From JAHRAW01 sp965203265 (GTDB lineage Bacteria > Pseudomonadota > Gammaproteobacteria > Arenicellales > Poriferihabitantaceae), in the NCBI GenBank assembly GCA_965203265.1, contig CBDBBV010000002.1:372001-436000 (forward strand): 64,000 nt of DNA, written 5' to 3'. Below are positions 1 through 10,700 of this stretch, piece by piece. The notes below the pieces were generated by a model, which saw only the letters and a program-made list of their open reading frames with translations, searched no databases and was not told the origin of the DNA. The position numbers and the translations under genes were made by a program. How positions within the stretch are numbered: position 1 is the first letter of the stretch; each line of letters begins with the position of its first letter.

Positions 1-1
1 G

Positions 2-453
2 TTCCTCTGCCTGTTTTTCGTCCACCGCCTGACGCACGCCCGTTTTGGCCGGGTGCTCCTCGGCAGCAAGCACAACGATGAGCGCATGCAGGCGCTCGGC
101 TTCGACACCTACCGCTACCGACTCGCCTGCTATGTGATCTCCGGCGCCATCTGCGGCGTGGCCGGTTTCTTTCTCGGCAACTTCACCAACTTCATCAGCC
201 CCGACATGATGAATTGGGTGCGTTCCGCCGAGCTACTGTTCATGTTGGTCATCGGCGGTGTCGGCATTCTCTTCGCGCCGCTCACCGGCACCGCCGCGTT
301 CCTGCTGCTGGAAGAGTTCCTCTCCTCCATCACGGTATATTGGCACCTGATCTTCGGCCTGTTGCTGATCGCGCTGGTGTTGTTTTTCGACAAGGGCGGG
401 CTGCACGGCCTGCTACTCGCCGCCTTGCGCCGCGCCAAGCGGGGGGCGGCGCC

Positions 454-457
<4 letters not shown>
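2..457 (+). CDS. livM: Branched-chain amino acid type ABC transporter permease, LivM family (C-terminal end)
   Basis: The gene enters from the left edge, so only the last about 151 codons are present. The peptide has the conserved LivM block FGRVL..SKHNDERMQALGFDT, followed by four hydrophobic segments and a short basic tail. It is an inner-membrane permease subunit. Its TGA overlaps the ATG of the next ATPase gene (ATGA), so livM-livG-livF are translationally coupled. The family also includes urea (UrtC) and amide permeases, and the substrate cannot be settled from this end alone. No binding protein or first permease is visible because they would lie left of the window. Confidence 0.9.
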
Positions 458-1188
<731 letters not shown>

Positions 1189-1195
1189 CGCCGCC

Positions 1196-1900
1196 ATGAC
1201 GCTGGCAGTCGAAAACATCACGGCCTTCTACGGCAGCAGTCAGGCGCTGTTCGGCCTCAGCATGGAAATCCGCGCCGGCAGCGCCGTCACCCTGCTCGGC
1301 AGAAACGGCATGGGCAAGACCACCACGGTCAATGCCATCATCGGCAATCTGCCGTGCGCGAGCGGCGAGATTTTCTACAATCGCGAACGAATCAGCGGCC
1401 TGCCTGCCTTCCGCATCGCCCGCAAGGGCATCGGTCTGGTGCCCGAGGATCGGCAAATCTTTCCCAACTTGAATGTTCGGGAAAATCTCATCGCCACCGC
1501 CGCCAACCACAATCGTTCGCCGGCCCGCTGGACTCTCGACACGGTGCTGGATTTGTTCCCGCAATTTCGCCACCGCCTCAACCAGATGGGCAATCAACTG
1601 TCCGGAGGCGAGCAACAGATGTTGGCGATCGGGCGGGCGCTGATGCTCAATCCGCAGCTGCTGATTCTCGACGAAGCCACCGAGGGACTGGCGCCGCTGG
1701 TGCAAAAAGACCTCTGGCAAAAACTCCGCGAGATCAAGCAAAGCGGAATTTCGCTACTCATGATCGACAAGAATCTGGATGAACTGAGTGCCCTCGCCGA
1801 CTATCACTACATCATCGAAAAGGGCTCAATCGCCTGGGAGGGCACTTCACGAGTTCTGTCGTCCACCGCCGGATTGCGGGCGCGCTATCTGGGAATCTGA
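1196..1900 (+). CDS. livF: ABC transporter ATP-binding protein, LivF family
   Basis: This 234-residue protein is the second ATPase of the transporter. It has Walker A GRNGMGKTT near residue 35, a canonical LSGGEQQ signature near residue 134 and Walker B LLILDEATEGLAP, which is typical of LivF. It is the last gene of the livMGF run. It ends 32 bp before the convergent dapB stop, with no clear hairpin terminator between them. LivF and UrtE are close relatives, so a urea or amide substrate remains possible. Confidence 0.92.
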   Translation: MTLAVENITAFYGSSQALFGLSMEIRAGSAVTLLGRNGMGKTTTVNAIIGNLPCASGEIFYNRERISGLPAFRIARKGIGLVPEDRQIFPNLNVRENLIATAANHNRSPARWTLDTVLDLFPQFRHRLNQMGNQLSGGEQQMLAIGRALMLNPQLLILDEATEGLAPLVQKDLWQKLREIKQSGISLLMIDKNLDELSALADYHYIIEKGSIAWEGTSRVLSSTAGLRARYLGI

Positions 1901-1931
1901 ACCCGACCGGGCGCGAGAACCGCTCGGGAGA

Positions 1932-2753
1932 TCAGTCCTCGTCGGGCGCGCCGCCCCGCTGCAGCCCGAGCACATCGCGCATGGTGAACAGCCCCGGCTG
2001 CTGCTGCGCCAGCCACTTGGCCGCCGCAATGGCGCCGTCGGCAAATATCCGCCGGTCGGTCGCCCGATGGGTGATTTCCAGGCGTTCGCTGTCGCCGATG
2101 AACATCACGGTATGCTCACCGGCCATATCGCCGCCGCGAATGGTGGAAAAGCCGATGCTGCCGGATTTGCGCGCCCCGGTGTGGCCGTGGCGGGTGAACA
2201 CCCCGTCTTTGGCGATGTCCTTGCCGAGGGGTTCGGCGACCGCCTGAGCGAGCAGCAGCGCCGTCCCCGAAGGCGCATCGACCTTGTGGCGATGGTGGGC
2301 TTCGACGATTTCAATGTCGGTACAATGCCCCAGCACCTTGCCGGCGGTTTCCAGCAGGGCGAGGCACAGGTTGATGCCGATGCTGGTGTTGGCGGCCAAT
2401 ACGACGGGAATCGACCGCGCCGCGCGGGCGATCTGCTTTCTACCCCGATCATCGATGCCGGTGGTGCCGATCACCATGCCCCGGCGCAATTGCCGACAAC
2501 GCTCCAGATGCGCCAGCGTGGCCGCCGGCGTGGTGAATTCGAGCAACAGGTCGAAATCGCCCGCCTCGGCCTCGACACCGATGCCGACGCCAATGTCGCC
2601 GCAACCGGCCACCACCCCCGCGTCCGCACCCACCGCCGCATTGCCCTCATGCTCCAGAGCCGCGCTCACCGCCACGCCATCGGTGCGAACACCAGCGCGG
2701 ATGAGCGCACAACCCATGCGCCCGGCAGCGCCGGAAATGGCCAGTTTGATCAT
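1932..2753 (-). CDS. dapB: 4-hydroxy-tetrahydrodipicolinate reductase
   Basis: DapB makes tetrahydrodipicolinate for lysine and meso-diaminopimelate synthesis in the cytoplasm, using NAD(P)H. The 273-residue product has the N-terminal dinucleotide-binding motif GAAGRMG and the catalytic signature HHRHKVDAPSGTA near residue 150. I start it at the ATG at 2753 (MIKLAISG); a TTG five codons upstream is also in frame. The gene stands alone, convergent with livF and divergent from proX. The stretch around residues 55-65 (GDIGVGIGVEAEAG) is repetitive and may be a local expansion. Confidence 0.95.
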   Translation of the reverse strand: MIKLAISGAAGRMGCALIRAGVRTDGVAVSAALEHEGNAAVGADAGVVAGCGDIGVGIGVEAEAGDFDLLLEFTTPAATLAHLERCRQLRRGMVIGTTGIDDRGRKQIARAARSIPVVLAANTSIGINLCLALLETAGKVLGHCTDIEIVEAHHRHKVDAPSGTALLLAQAVAEPLGKDIAKDGVFTRHGHTGARKSGSIGFSTIRGGDMAGEHTVMFIGDSERLEITHRATDRRIFADGAIAAAKWLAQQQPGLFTMRDVLGLQRGGAPDED

Positions 2754-2960
2754 GTTCGATTGCGACAATTTTCGGGAGGAATGTTCATCGGTGGCGTACT
2801 ATACACCGCTTTTGTCGGTGCACCGGCAAATTCACTCGGTATAATTTTGGTACATGATAATTCTAAAAATGGCTGAGACACGATTTGCACCACAAAAATT
2901 TTACGAAATTCTATGCTGCATACAGGAAAATACCCATAAAATTATGAATTGGTCTATAAA

Positions 2961-2969
2961 TGGTATAAA
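2961..2969 (+). promoter_or_regulatory. Candidate extended -10 promoter of proX
   Basis: TGGTATAAA is an extended -10 (TG-n-TATAAA) inside an unusually AT-rich 170-bp leader upstream of proX. No good -35 lies at the standard distance. A second -10-like TATAAT lies at 2840-2845, so there may be two promoters, as is often the case for osmotically controlled betaine genes. The assignment rests on sequence resemblance only. Confidence 0.35.
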
Positions 2970-3036
2970 TAGAGTCTTTTTTTCCTGTACCGCGTGGGGT
3001 ACTATTTGCTTACCACAAACCATGAGGAGGAAAATC

Positions 3037-3984
3037 ATGCCATCTCAAGTGAAAAAGCGCGGACTTGCCGCGTCATTGGCTGGGTTGTTGATGTCGGTCG
3101 GCACCGTTGCCGGCGCCAGCGACAGCGTCAACATTCCAACGCACAACTGGTCGAGCCAGCTCGTCGGCGCGGAGATAGTCGGCAAACTGTTCGAGAAGGT
3201 GGGTGAAAAGGTGAACTATGTGCCCATCGACAGCCAGACGGTCTATCAATCCATGTGCGAAAACGACATCGATATCGTGCACGAGGTTTGGCAGGGCGCA
3301 TTCGGCGAGGCTTTCGAGAAAGTCGTCGGCGAGGGTTGCGTCATCGATCTGGTCACACACGAGGCGAAAACGCGCGAAGAATGGTGGTATCCGGCTTTCG
3401 TCGAGGAGCATTGCCCGGGCTTGCCCGACTGGAAGGCGCTGGATGCCTGCGCGGAAAAATTTGCCCGCGCCGATTCCGGCGGCAAAGGTGTCTTCATCGG
3501 TGGACCGGTGGACTGGCTCAAGCACGATGCCGAGAAAGTCGAAGCATTGGGTATGAATTTCGTGGTCAAGAACGCAGGTTCCGCCGCCGCGATTTGGGCT
3601 GAACTGGAGTCCGGTATCAAACAGAACCGACCCGTGGTGTTGTTCAACTGGACGCCGAATTTCATCGAAGCCTTGTACGAGGGCAAGTTTGTGGAATTCC
3701 CCGCACACGACGCCAAGTGCACCGAAGACGCCTCTTGGGGCATCAACCCCGATATGAAATACGACTGCGGCAACCCCACCGGCGGCTATTTGAAAATCGG
3801 CGTGTCCCATCAATTCAAGGATGAGCACCCCAGGGCATTTGCAGTCGCCCAACAGATCAATTTCACCAATCTGGATGTCGCCCAGCAATCCAACTATGTC
3901 GATACCGACGGCATGGAAGTATCCGCCGCGGCGGATCGATGGTTGGCGGAAAACGAAGACCGCTGGCAAACTTGGATTGAGTGA
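3037..3984 (+). CDS. proX: Glycine betaine/proline-type ABC transporter substrate-binding protein
   Basis: This periplasmic binding protein of the OpuAC/ProX family has 315 residues. The ATG at 3037 follows a GAGGAGG ribosome site (3024-3030) by six bases, which decides the start over ATG codons further upstream. Residues 1-28 form a signal peptide (basic KKR, hydrophobic core, cleavage near VAGAS). The mature part has the OpuAC features NIPTHNWSSQ, IDIVHEVWQG and a Trp-rich region (EEWWYP), consistent with a Trp cage for a quaternary amine. It converges on proW, and a strong terminator follows. It presumably feeds the ProV/ProW pair encoded on the other strand. Confidence 0.88.
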   Translation: MPSQVKKRGLAASLAGLLMSVGTVAGASDSVNIPTHNWSSQLVGAEIVGKLFEKVGEKVNYVPIDSQTVYQSMCENDIDIVHEVWQGAFGEAFEKVVGEGCVIDLVTHEAKTREEWWYPAFVEEHCPGLPDWKALDACAEKFARADSGGKGVFIGGPVDWLKHDAEKVEALGMNFVVKNAGSAAAIWAELESGIKQNRPVVLFNWTPNFIEALYEGKFVEFPAHDAKCTEDASWGINPDMKYDCGNPTGGYLKIGVSHQFKDEHPRAFAVAQQINFTNLDVAQQSNYVDTDGMEVSAAADRWLAENEDRWQTWIE

Positions 3985-4057
3985 TCCCCGAAGCTTCGCG
4001 AGCGTCTGGGATACTTTCCGGAAATAGAAGGAAATCGGACGATCACCTCCTTGGATG

Positions 4058-4087
4058 AGCCAGCCGTTCTCCGGCTGGCTTTTTTTT
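4058..4087 (+). terminator. Rho-independent terminator of proX
   Basis: A perfect 9-bp stem (AGCCAGCCG at 4058-4066, CGGCTGGCT at 4072-4080) with a five-base loop is followed by seven T. It lies 73 bp after the proX stop. It acts on the plus strand only, since the minus strand lacks a T-run on the other side. Confidence 0.93.
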
Positions 4088-4099
4088 CGCTTGCGATTT

Positions 4100-6115
4100 T
4101 TATGCCTTGCGACGTTTTTCCGCCCACGCCACCAGCAGGCGGTCGGCGGTCAGGCCGATGAAGGCCACGCACAATCCGATGACCAAGCCCTTGCCGCCGT
4201 CGTTGAAGGTGAGGGCGCGAAATATTTCCTGAGATAGGTCTACCGTGCCGATGAAGCCGGCGATCATGACCATGAACAGGGAGAACATCAGGGTTTGATT
4301 CAAACCCAGCAGAATTTCCGGAAATGCGATCGGCATCCGCACCTTCCACAGCATCTGGCGCGGCGTGCAGCCGGAGGTGATTGCCGCTTCGATGATGTGC
4401 CGCGGCACGTTGCGCAAGCCGAAAATCGTGTAGCGCGTGATCGGGATGCAGGCATAGACGATGATGGCGAAAATCGCCGAGACATCGCCGATTTGAAACA
4501 GCATCACCACCGGCAACAGATAGATGAACGAGGGAAAGGTTTGCATCGTGTCGCACAGATTTTGCACCCAGCGCGTGGTGGCGTCCCGTTTCGACGCCCA
4601 CACGCCCAGCGGAATTCCGATCATCGCGCACACCACCAGCGATACCACGACCATGTAAAGCGTGATCATCGCGCGCACCCAGTAGCCGGAGGCGGCGATG
4701 AAAAACACGAACGCAACCACCGTGAGGGACAACCTCCAGCCGCCCAGACGCCAGCCCAGACAAGCGACTAGCGCGATGATCGCCACCCAGGGAATCCAGG
4801 TGATGGCGGAGCGCACCGGCAGCAGTACATAGATCAGGAAGCCGTCGCGGAAAATGCCCAGAGGCGCGTAGAAATTCAGGGTGATGTAGTCGACGATGGC
4901 GTCCCAGAAAGCCGAGGTGCTGATGGTGAGCGCCTGCGGGAATTCGGTTACAAATGGCGTGACGAACGATAGCCCGAATACGCCGACCACCAACGCGATC
5001 GTCGCACACAGCCCCGGACGGCGAGTCCACAGCGAACCCCGAGTGATGTGGTGCGGCTGTTTTTCCGCGATGGCCTGACTGAAGCGGTCGAGCGCGATGG
5101 CGATGAACACCACCGCCACGCCGACCTCGAATGCCTGCCCGATGGCAAGGCGCTGCAGGCGCGTGAGTAGGTCGTGGCCGAGGCCGGATTGCCCGATGAA
5201 CGAGGCGATGACCACCATCGCCAAACATTGCATGATGATCTGATTCACGCCCAGCATCAACGCCGGACGGGCGGCGGGAATTTCCACCTTGAACAACATC
5301 TGCCGCGGCGTGCATCCGGCCATGATGCCGGCTTCGATGATTTCCGCCGATATGCCCTTGATGCCGAGAAGAGTCAGGCGCGTCATCGGCGGAAAGGCAA
5401 AGATCACGGTGGCGATGACGCCGGCTTTGGAGCCCACGCCGAAGAAGATCGCGACGATGATGAGGTAGGAAAAATGCGGCAGCGACTGCAGGACGTTCAA
5501 TATCGGCCAGACGATGCGTTCCACGGTTTTCGCCTTGGCCGCGGCAATTCCGAGACTGATTCCGATCAAGCCGGCCAGCGGCGCCGACACCGAAATTGCC
5601 GACAGGGTTTGCATCGACAATTCCCAGATTCCGCGACAGCTGAACAACGCCAGATAGAAGAAACAGCCGCCGCCCAGCAGCGCCAGCCGCCAGCCCTTCA
5701 GTCGCCAACCGTAAATCGCCGCCAGTCCGACGAACATAATCCACGGAATCGGCGCAATCCCCCAATCCTCAAAGCCCCGATGGAAGAGGTTTTCCGTAAA
5801 CTGCAAGGGCGCCTCGATGCCGCTTGAAATCGCGCGGGTGATGTCGCGGAACGTGAATGCGCCGAAGAATTCGTAGGTGCGCAGAAATTTGATCGCCGCG
5901 TTCACCCAATCCACGAAGGGCAACATGCCGTCGATCTCGGCGCAACCGCCGAGGCAGCTTTTCGGCGGCGTAACCGCCCAGCCCGGCAACAACGGCTTCA
6001 GCCCGAGCAACGCCACGAACGGCGCCAGTGCGACGGCAAACATGCGCCAAGCGGCGCGCCCGAATTGCATCGCAGGCGTGGGCGCGGGGCGGTTCGCTGT
6101 CGGTTGGGCGCTCAC
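4100..6115 (-). CDS. proW: Glycine betaine ABC transporter permease, two fused ProW domains
   Basis: The 671-residue inner-membrane protein carries two complete OpuAB/ProW permease domains in tandem. Each has the EAA-type loop: EAGIMAGCTPRQMLFKVEIP in the first half and EAAITSGCTPRQMLWKVRMP in the second. Each domain is preceded by its own hydrophobic N-terminal segments. A normal ProW has one domain of about 280-350 residues and works as a dimer; here one chain can form both halves of the channel. The start overlaps the end of proV by four bases, so translation is probably coupled. No clear terminator follows before the convergent proX terminator. Confidence 0.9.
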   Translation of the reverse strand: MSAQPTANRPAPTPAMQFGRAAWRMFAVALAPFVALLGLKPLLPGWAVTPPKSCLGGCAEIDGMLPFVDWVNAAIKFLRTYEFFGAFTFRDITRAISSGIEAPLQFTENLFHRGFEDWGIAPIPWIMFVGLAAIYGWRLKGWRLALLGGGCFFYLALFSCRGIWELSMQTLSAISVSAPLAGLIGISLGIAAAKAKTVERIVWPILNVLQSLPHFSYLIIVAIFFGVGSKAGVIATVIFAFPPMTRLTLLGIKGISAEIIEAGIMAGCTPRQMLFKVEIPAARPALMLGVNQIIMQCLAMVVIASFIGQSGLGHDLLTRLQRLAIGQAFEVGVAVVFIAIALDRFSQAIAEKQPHHITRGSLWTRRPGLCATIALVVGVFGLSFVTPFVTEFPQALTISTSAFWDAIVDYITLNFYAPLGIFRDGFLIYVLLPVRSAITWIPWVAIIALVACLGWRLGGWRLSLTVVAFVFFIAASGYWVRAMITLYMVVVSLVVCAMIGIPLGVWASKRDATTRWVQNLCDTMQTFPSFIYLLPVVMLFQIGDVSAIFAIIVYACIPITRYTIFGLRNVPRHIIEAAITSGCTPRQMLWKVRMPIAFPEILLGLNQTLMFSLFMVMIAGFIGTVDLSQEIFRALTFNDGGKGLVIGLCVAFIGLTADRLLVAWAEKRRKA

Positions 6116-7179
6116 GCAAACAGGACTTCAAGCAGGTGCTTGGGACGCAGGCAGCCGACCACCTGATTGTCGGCGTCGACCACGCGCGCCGGATGATTCC
6201 GCGCTAGCACGCGCGCGGCGATATCCACCACTCGCTCATCGGCGCGCACGCTGACCTCGGCGTCCGCCTGCGCGTCGGGCGCATCCATGATGCTGCGCAC
6301 ATGCAGCAATTTCGCGCGCGGCACATCCTTGGTGAATTCGGCGACATAGTCGGTCGCCGGCCGGGTGATCAATTCTTCCGCGGTGCCGATCTGCACGATG
6401 CGGCCTTCATACATGATGGCGATGCGATCGGCGAGTTTGAGCGCCTCGTCGAAATCGTGGGTGATGAATATGATAGTGCGGCGCGTGAGCAACGATTGCA
6501 AACGCAGAAATTCATCCTGCAGTTCCTTGCGAATCAGCGGATCCAACGCCGAGAACGGCTCGTCCAGAAACCATACCTCGGGGTCGGTGCACAGCGAGCG
6601 CGCCAAGCCGACGCGTTGCTGCTGGCCGCCGGACAATTCGCGCGGGTAGTAGTCCTCGCGCCCGCTCAAGCCGACGATGCGGATGATTTCCCGCGCCTTG
6701 CTCTCCCGCTTGTCGCGCTCGACGCCCTGCACCTCCAGCGGGAAGGCGATGTTTCCCAGCACCGTGCGATGCGGCAACAGGGCGAAGTGCTGGAACACCA
6801 TGCCCATCTTGTGCCGGCGGATATCTATCATCTGCCGAGGCGTGGCCTGCAGCAGATCCGCGTCGTCGAACATCACCCGGCCGTGAGTCGGTTCGATTAG
6901 GCGCGACAGGCATCGCACCAGAGTGGATTTGCCCGAGCCCGAAAGCCCCATGACCACCAGAATCTCCCCCTCATACACATCGAAGGTGGCATCGCGCACC
7001 GCCGATATGTAGCCGCCCGACTTCAAGTCCTGTTCGCTCGGATTGCGGTCGTGCCGGTGGAAGAATTCTCGCGGGGTTTTGCCGTAGATCTTCCAGATGT
7101 TGTCGCAGGATATTTTGCTTGCAGGATGGTTCATCGCTTGTGCCGGCGCAGGTTGGTTCGTCGAAGTTTCACCGCGCAT
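6112..7179 (-). CDS. proV: Glycine betaine ABC transporter ATP-binding protein (ProV/OpuAA family)
   Basis: The 355-residue ATPase has Walker A GLSGSGKST near residue 78, signature LSGGQQQ and Walker B VWFLDEPFSALDP, and the long ProV N-terminus (KIYGKTPREFFHRH). After about residue 275 it carries a short CBS-like regulatory region ending in LRPKHLLEVLFA. The insert normally seen in osmosensing ProV appears reduced. An in-frame Met at residue 16 is an alternative start. Only 27 bp separate it from mgdD, on the same strand, so it may be read from the N-methylglutamate operon. Confidence 0.9.
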   Translation of the reverse strand: MRGETSTNQPAPAQAMNHPASKISCDNIWKIYGKTPREFFHRHDRNPSEQDLKSGGYISAVRDATFDVYEGEILVVMGLSGSGKSTLVRCLSRLIEPTHGRVMFDDADLLQATPRQMIDIRRHKMGMVFQHFALLPHRTVLGNIAFPLEVQGVERDKRESKAREIIRIVGLSGREDYYPRELSGGQQQRVGLARSLCTDPEVWFLDEPFSALDPLIRKELQDEFLRLQSLLTRRTIIFITHDFDEALKLADRIAIMYEGRIVQIGTAEELITRPATDYVAEFTKDVPRAKLLHVRSIMDAPDAQADAEVSVRADERVVDIAARVLARNHPARVVDADNQVVGCLRPKHLLEVLFA

Positions 7180-7206
7180 TATGTTGGTTTTTCGCTCGCG
7201 AGTAAA

Positions 7207-7779
7207 TCAGGCGATCTCGGCGCCGAACTGCGTTGCGGTTTCCACCAGCACCTCCCACAGCGACAGCGCAAATCCACGGGGAATGAACAATTCCCAGCCC
7301 TGCCGCGAATGCCACAGGGTAACGCCGACATGGTGCAGCGCGCTCGCGGCCACCGTGTCGACGGGAAATGCGGTTGGGCGCAAGTCCAGCGGAAGGTGGC
7401 GGTTGAGCAGGGTTGTCGCTTGCCGGCCGGTGATTTGCAGGTGGGTGCGGGAATGGGAGAGGCATAGAGTCGCGCCTTCCTGCGGGCTGATTTCAGGGGC
7501 TTGGCCGCCGATCAGCCACCACTTCAGCGGCTCGACGCGAAGCAGGGCGCGGCGGGGCGATTTGCTGGCCGTCGCTGCCGCGCCGGGGCCGGGCGCGGCG
7601 TCAACCCCGGCCGCCTGCGCCGCGATCGTCGCGACCTGATCAAGGGTATCGGGCCAGGCGGAAATCTGCTGCAGTTGCAGGTCGGGCACTTCGCGCAGGA
7701 CGATCGCGGGTTCGCCTCGCGGCGGCCCGATCCGGCCGCGGACATAGTGTCCGTGCAGTGCTGAAATTCGCTCAACCAC
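7207..7779 (-). CDS. mgdD: Sarcosine-oxidase-gamma-like subunit, probable N-methylglutamate dehydrogenase subunit D
   Basis: This 190-residue protein resembles SoxG, the small gamma subunit of heterotetrameric sarcosine oxidase: motifs VEPLKWWLIGG, TLLNRHLPLDL and FALSLWEVL. The fold is related to GcvT. It overlaps the alpha-subunit gene by eight bases and is last in the run mgdA-B-C-D. Because the run lies directly downstream of gmaS and mgs genes, the complex is more likely N-methylglutamate dehydrogenase than true sarcosine oxidase; the families cannot be told apart from this subunit alone. A low-complexity Ala/Pro/Gly stretch occupies about residues 53-73. Confidence 0.8.
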   Translation of the reverse strand: MVERISALHGHYVRGRIGPPRGEPAIVLREVPDLQLQQISAWPDTLDQVATIAAQAAGVDAAPGPGAAATASKSPRRALLRVEPLKWWLIGGQAPEISPQEGATLCLSHSRTHLQITGRQATTLLNRHLPLDLRPTAFPVDTVAASALHHVGVTLWHSRQGWELFIPRGFALSLWEVLVETATQFGAEIA

Positions 7780-10700
7780 GCATTCGCTCCCCGTGCGGGT
7801 CGAACATGTGGGGGGAGACTACCTCCACTGGGACCGCGACCGTGCCGGCGCCGGTGCGCACTGGATCCGCCGCGACCACGTTTTTGCCCTGCCAAGCCTC
7901 GTGTCCGCCGGCGATGAAGCCGATGCCGATCCAGTGTCCCAGAGCCGGCGAATGGGTTACCGCGGTGATCCAGCCTTCGCCGAGTCCGCAATCGGCTATC
8001 CGCTCCGCGCAGCACAGAATCGCCCCGGCCTGAAATGTGTCCCCGGATTTTTTTACCTTGACCCCCACCAGCCGGGGGCGATCTTGCCGCAGCAGTTGCG
8101 GGCGCTTGCGCAGGGCGTCGCCGACGAAGGATTTGCGCGGGGATGCCATGGCGCCGAGGCCGGCGTCGTCGATGGTCACGCGCCCGTCCAGTTCGGCGCC
8201 GGTAACATGCCCCTTTTCGATGCGCAGGGTGCCCAGAGATTCGAGGCCGTAGAGACAGCCGCCGACCGCCTCCGCCGCCCCCCACAGCCGCTCCATCATG
8301 GCGACCGCGTAGTCCGACGGCACATAGATTTCGTAGGCCCTTTCGCCGGAAAAACTGATGCGCGCGATGCGGCACGGGATGCCGTCCGCGAGGGATGTTT
8401 CGACCACGCCCATGAACGGCAGTGCCTCATTGGAAACCGCTTCGGGCGTTTCCACGCAAGCGCTCAATACTTCGCGCGACTTCGGCCCGGCGAGGGCGCA
8501 TCCGGCCCACTGGTCGGACACCGAGGCGACATGCACCTTGAGCGCCGGCCAGCGGGTTTGCAACAGTTCTTCCAGCCACGCCAGAACTTTGGCGGCGTGC
8601 GCCGTGGTCGTGGTCATGAAGTAGTCGCTCTCGGACAGGCGCCAAGTGGTGCCGTCGTCCATGACCATGCCGTCGTCTCGCAGCATGATGCCGTAGCGCG
8701 CCTTGCCGATGGGTAGTTTGGCGAATGGGTTGGTGTAGATTCGGTCGAGAAACTCGGCGGCGTCGGGCCCCTGAATGGCGATCTTGCCGAGGGAGGTAAC
8801 ATCGCAAAGCCCCACCGTCTGCCGCACGGTCGCCGCCTCGCGTACATTTGCCTGCTCGCGGGTTTCGTCCGCGCGGGCGAAATACCACGGGCGATGCCAC
8901 AGCCCGGCCAGGGTCATGGTGGCGCCGTGGTCGAGATTCCATCTGTGCAGGGGGGGGCGGCGCAGCGGGCGAAAGTGCTCGCCCACACTGCGCCCGCGCA
9001 AGGCGCCGATGGAAATCGGGGTATACGGCGGGCGGAAAGTGGTGGTGCCGACCTCGGGAATTTCCCTGCCGAGCGCCTCGGCCATGAGCGCAAGGCCGAT
9101 GATGTTACCCACCTTGCCGCCGTCGATGGACATGCCCAGCGTGGTATAGCGCTTGAGATGCTCCACCGAGACGAACCCCTCCAGATGAGCCAAGCGCACA
9201 TCGTCGGCGGTAACATCGTTCTGCGGATCCACTAGACACTTCGACTTTTTGCCGGCTACCTTGACCTCGTACAACGGTCGAATCGGGTTCTCCCAGCCGC
9301 CGGGTCGGGGCGGGCGGATGGCCTCTATGTGCTTGCCGAGGGCTCCGGCCGCCTTGGCCGCCGCCGTCCCTGCGGCTTTTCCGGATATTTCGCATTGCTC
9401 GCTGTCCCACACGCCCGCCGCCGCCCCCGCCACAAGCATCGGCTCGTCGCTTTTGACCTCGCCGGGGAGGAAGCAGGCCAGTTGTGCATTCCACACCGGT
9501 TTCGCGCCGCGCTGGGAATGCAGGTGGATGGTCGGCGACCAGCCGCCGGACACCAGCACCAGATCACACCGCCTGCGGCTCGCGGCCACCCAGTGGTCGC
9601 CTTCGGCGCGCGCCACTTCCAGCGCCCGCACGCGCCGCCCGCCGAGGATTTTGCCGGGGGCGCTGGCCGGCTGCACGGCGACGCCATGCTCGTCGGCAAG
9701 GCGTTGTAGCGCCGGGCGAATTTCCAGTCGGGCGTCGAGCAGGTTGACCGCGGCGCCGACGGCGGCGAGTTCCGCGGCGGTGCGGTAGGCGGAGTCGTTG
9801 TTGGTGGCCACCACGATGCGCTCGCCGGGCAGTACCCCGTAGCGGTTCAGATAGGTTCGCGCGGCCGCTACAGTCATCACGCCGGGGCGATCGTTGTTGC
9901 CGAAGGCGATGGAGCGTTCGAGGGCGCCGGTGGCGAGGATGATCCGGCGGGCGCGCACCGTCCACAACCGCTGGCGCGGCTGGAAGGGCGCGGGCTGGGC
10001 GAGATGATCGCTCACCCGTTCGAGCAGCCCGGCGACCACGCAGTCGTACAGGCCGAAGGCGGTGGTGCGCGTCATCGTGCGAACTCCCGCCGACTGCGTC
10101 TCGGCGCGCAGTTCCGCCAGTTTCGCGCGGGATTGGGCGGTGGCTTGGCTCAACAGGTCGCCGCCGAGTTCGGCTTCCTGCTCCACCATCAGCACATCCA
10201 ACCCGGCGCGCGCCGCGGTCGCCGCCGCCGTCAGGCCGGCCGGGCCGGCGCCGACCACCAGCACATCGCAAAAGTCGTGCCCGTGTTCGTATTGGTCGGG
10301 ATCCGGTTGTCGCGAAGCCGCGCCCATGCCGGCCGCTCGGCGGATGAGCTTTTCGTAGCGCATCCACATGCGCGTGCCGCCGCGCTTGGTGCGCATGCCC
10401 ATGAAAGTCTTGTAGTAGAAACCGGCGGGCAGGAATCTGCTGAACAGGTTGGAGACGGCGCCCGCATCGAGGCGCACGCTCGGCCAAGCGTTCTGCCCGA
10501 TCGCCGCCAGGCCCGAATATAGCTCCTGCACGGTCGCCTTCACATTCGGATCGCGGCGGTCGCCTCGGCCGACGGTAACCAGCGCGCCGGATTCCTCGAC
10601 GCCGGCGGACATGACGCCGCGCGGGCGGTGGTATTTGAAGCTGCGCCCCACCAGCCACACATCGTTGGCCAGCAGGGCCGACGCCAGAGTGTCGCCGGGG

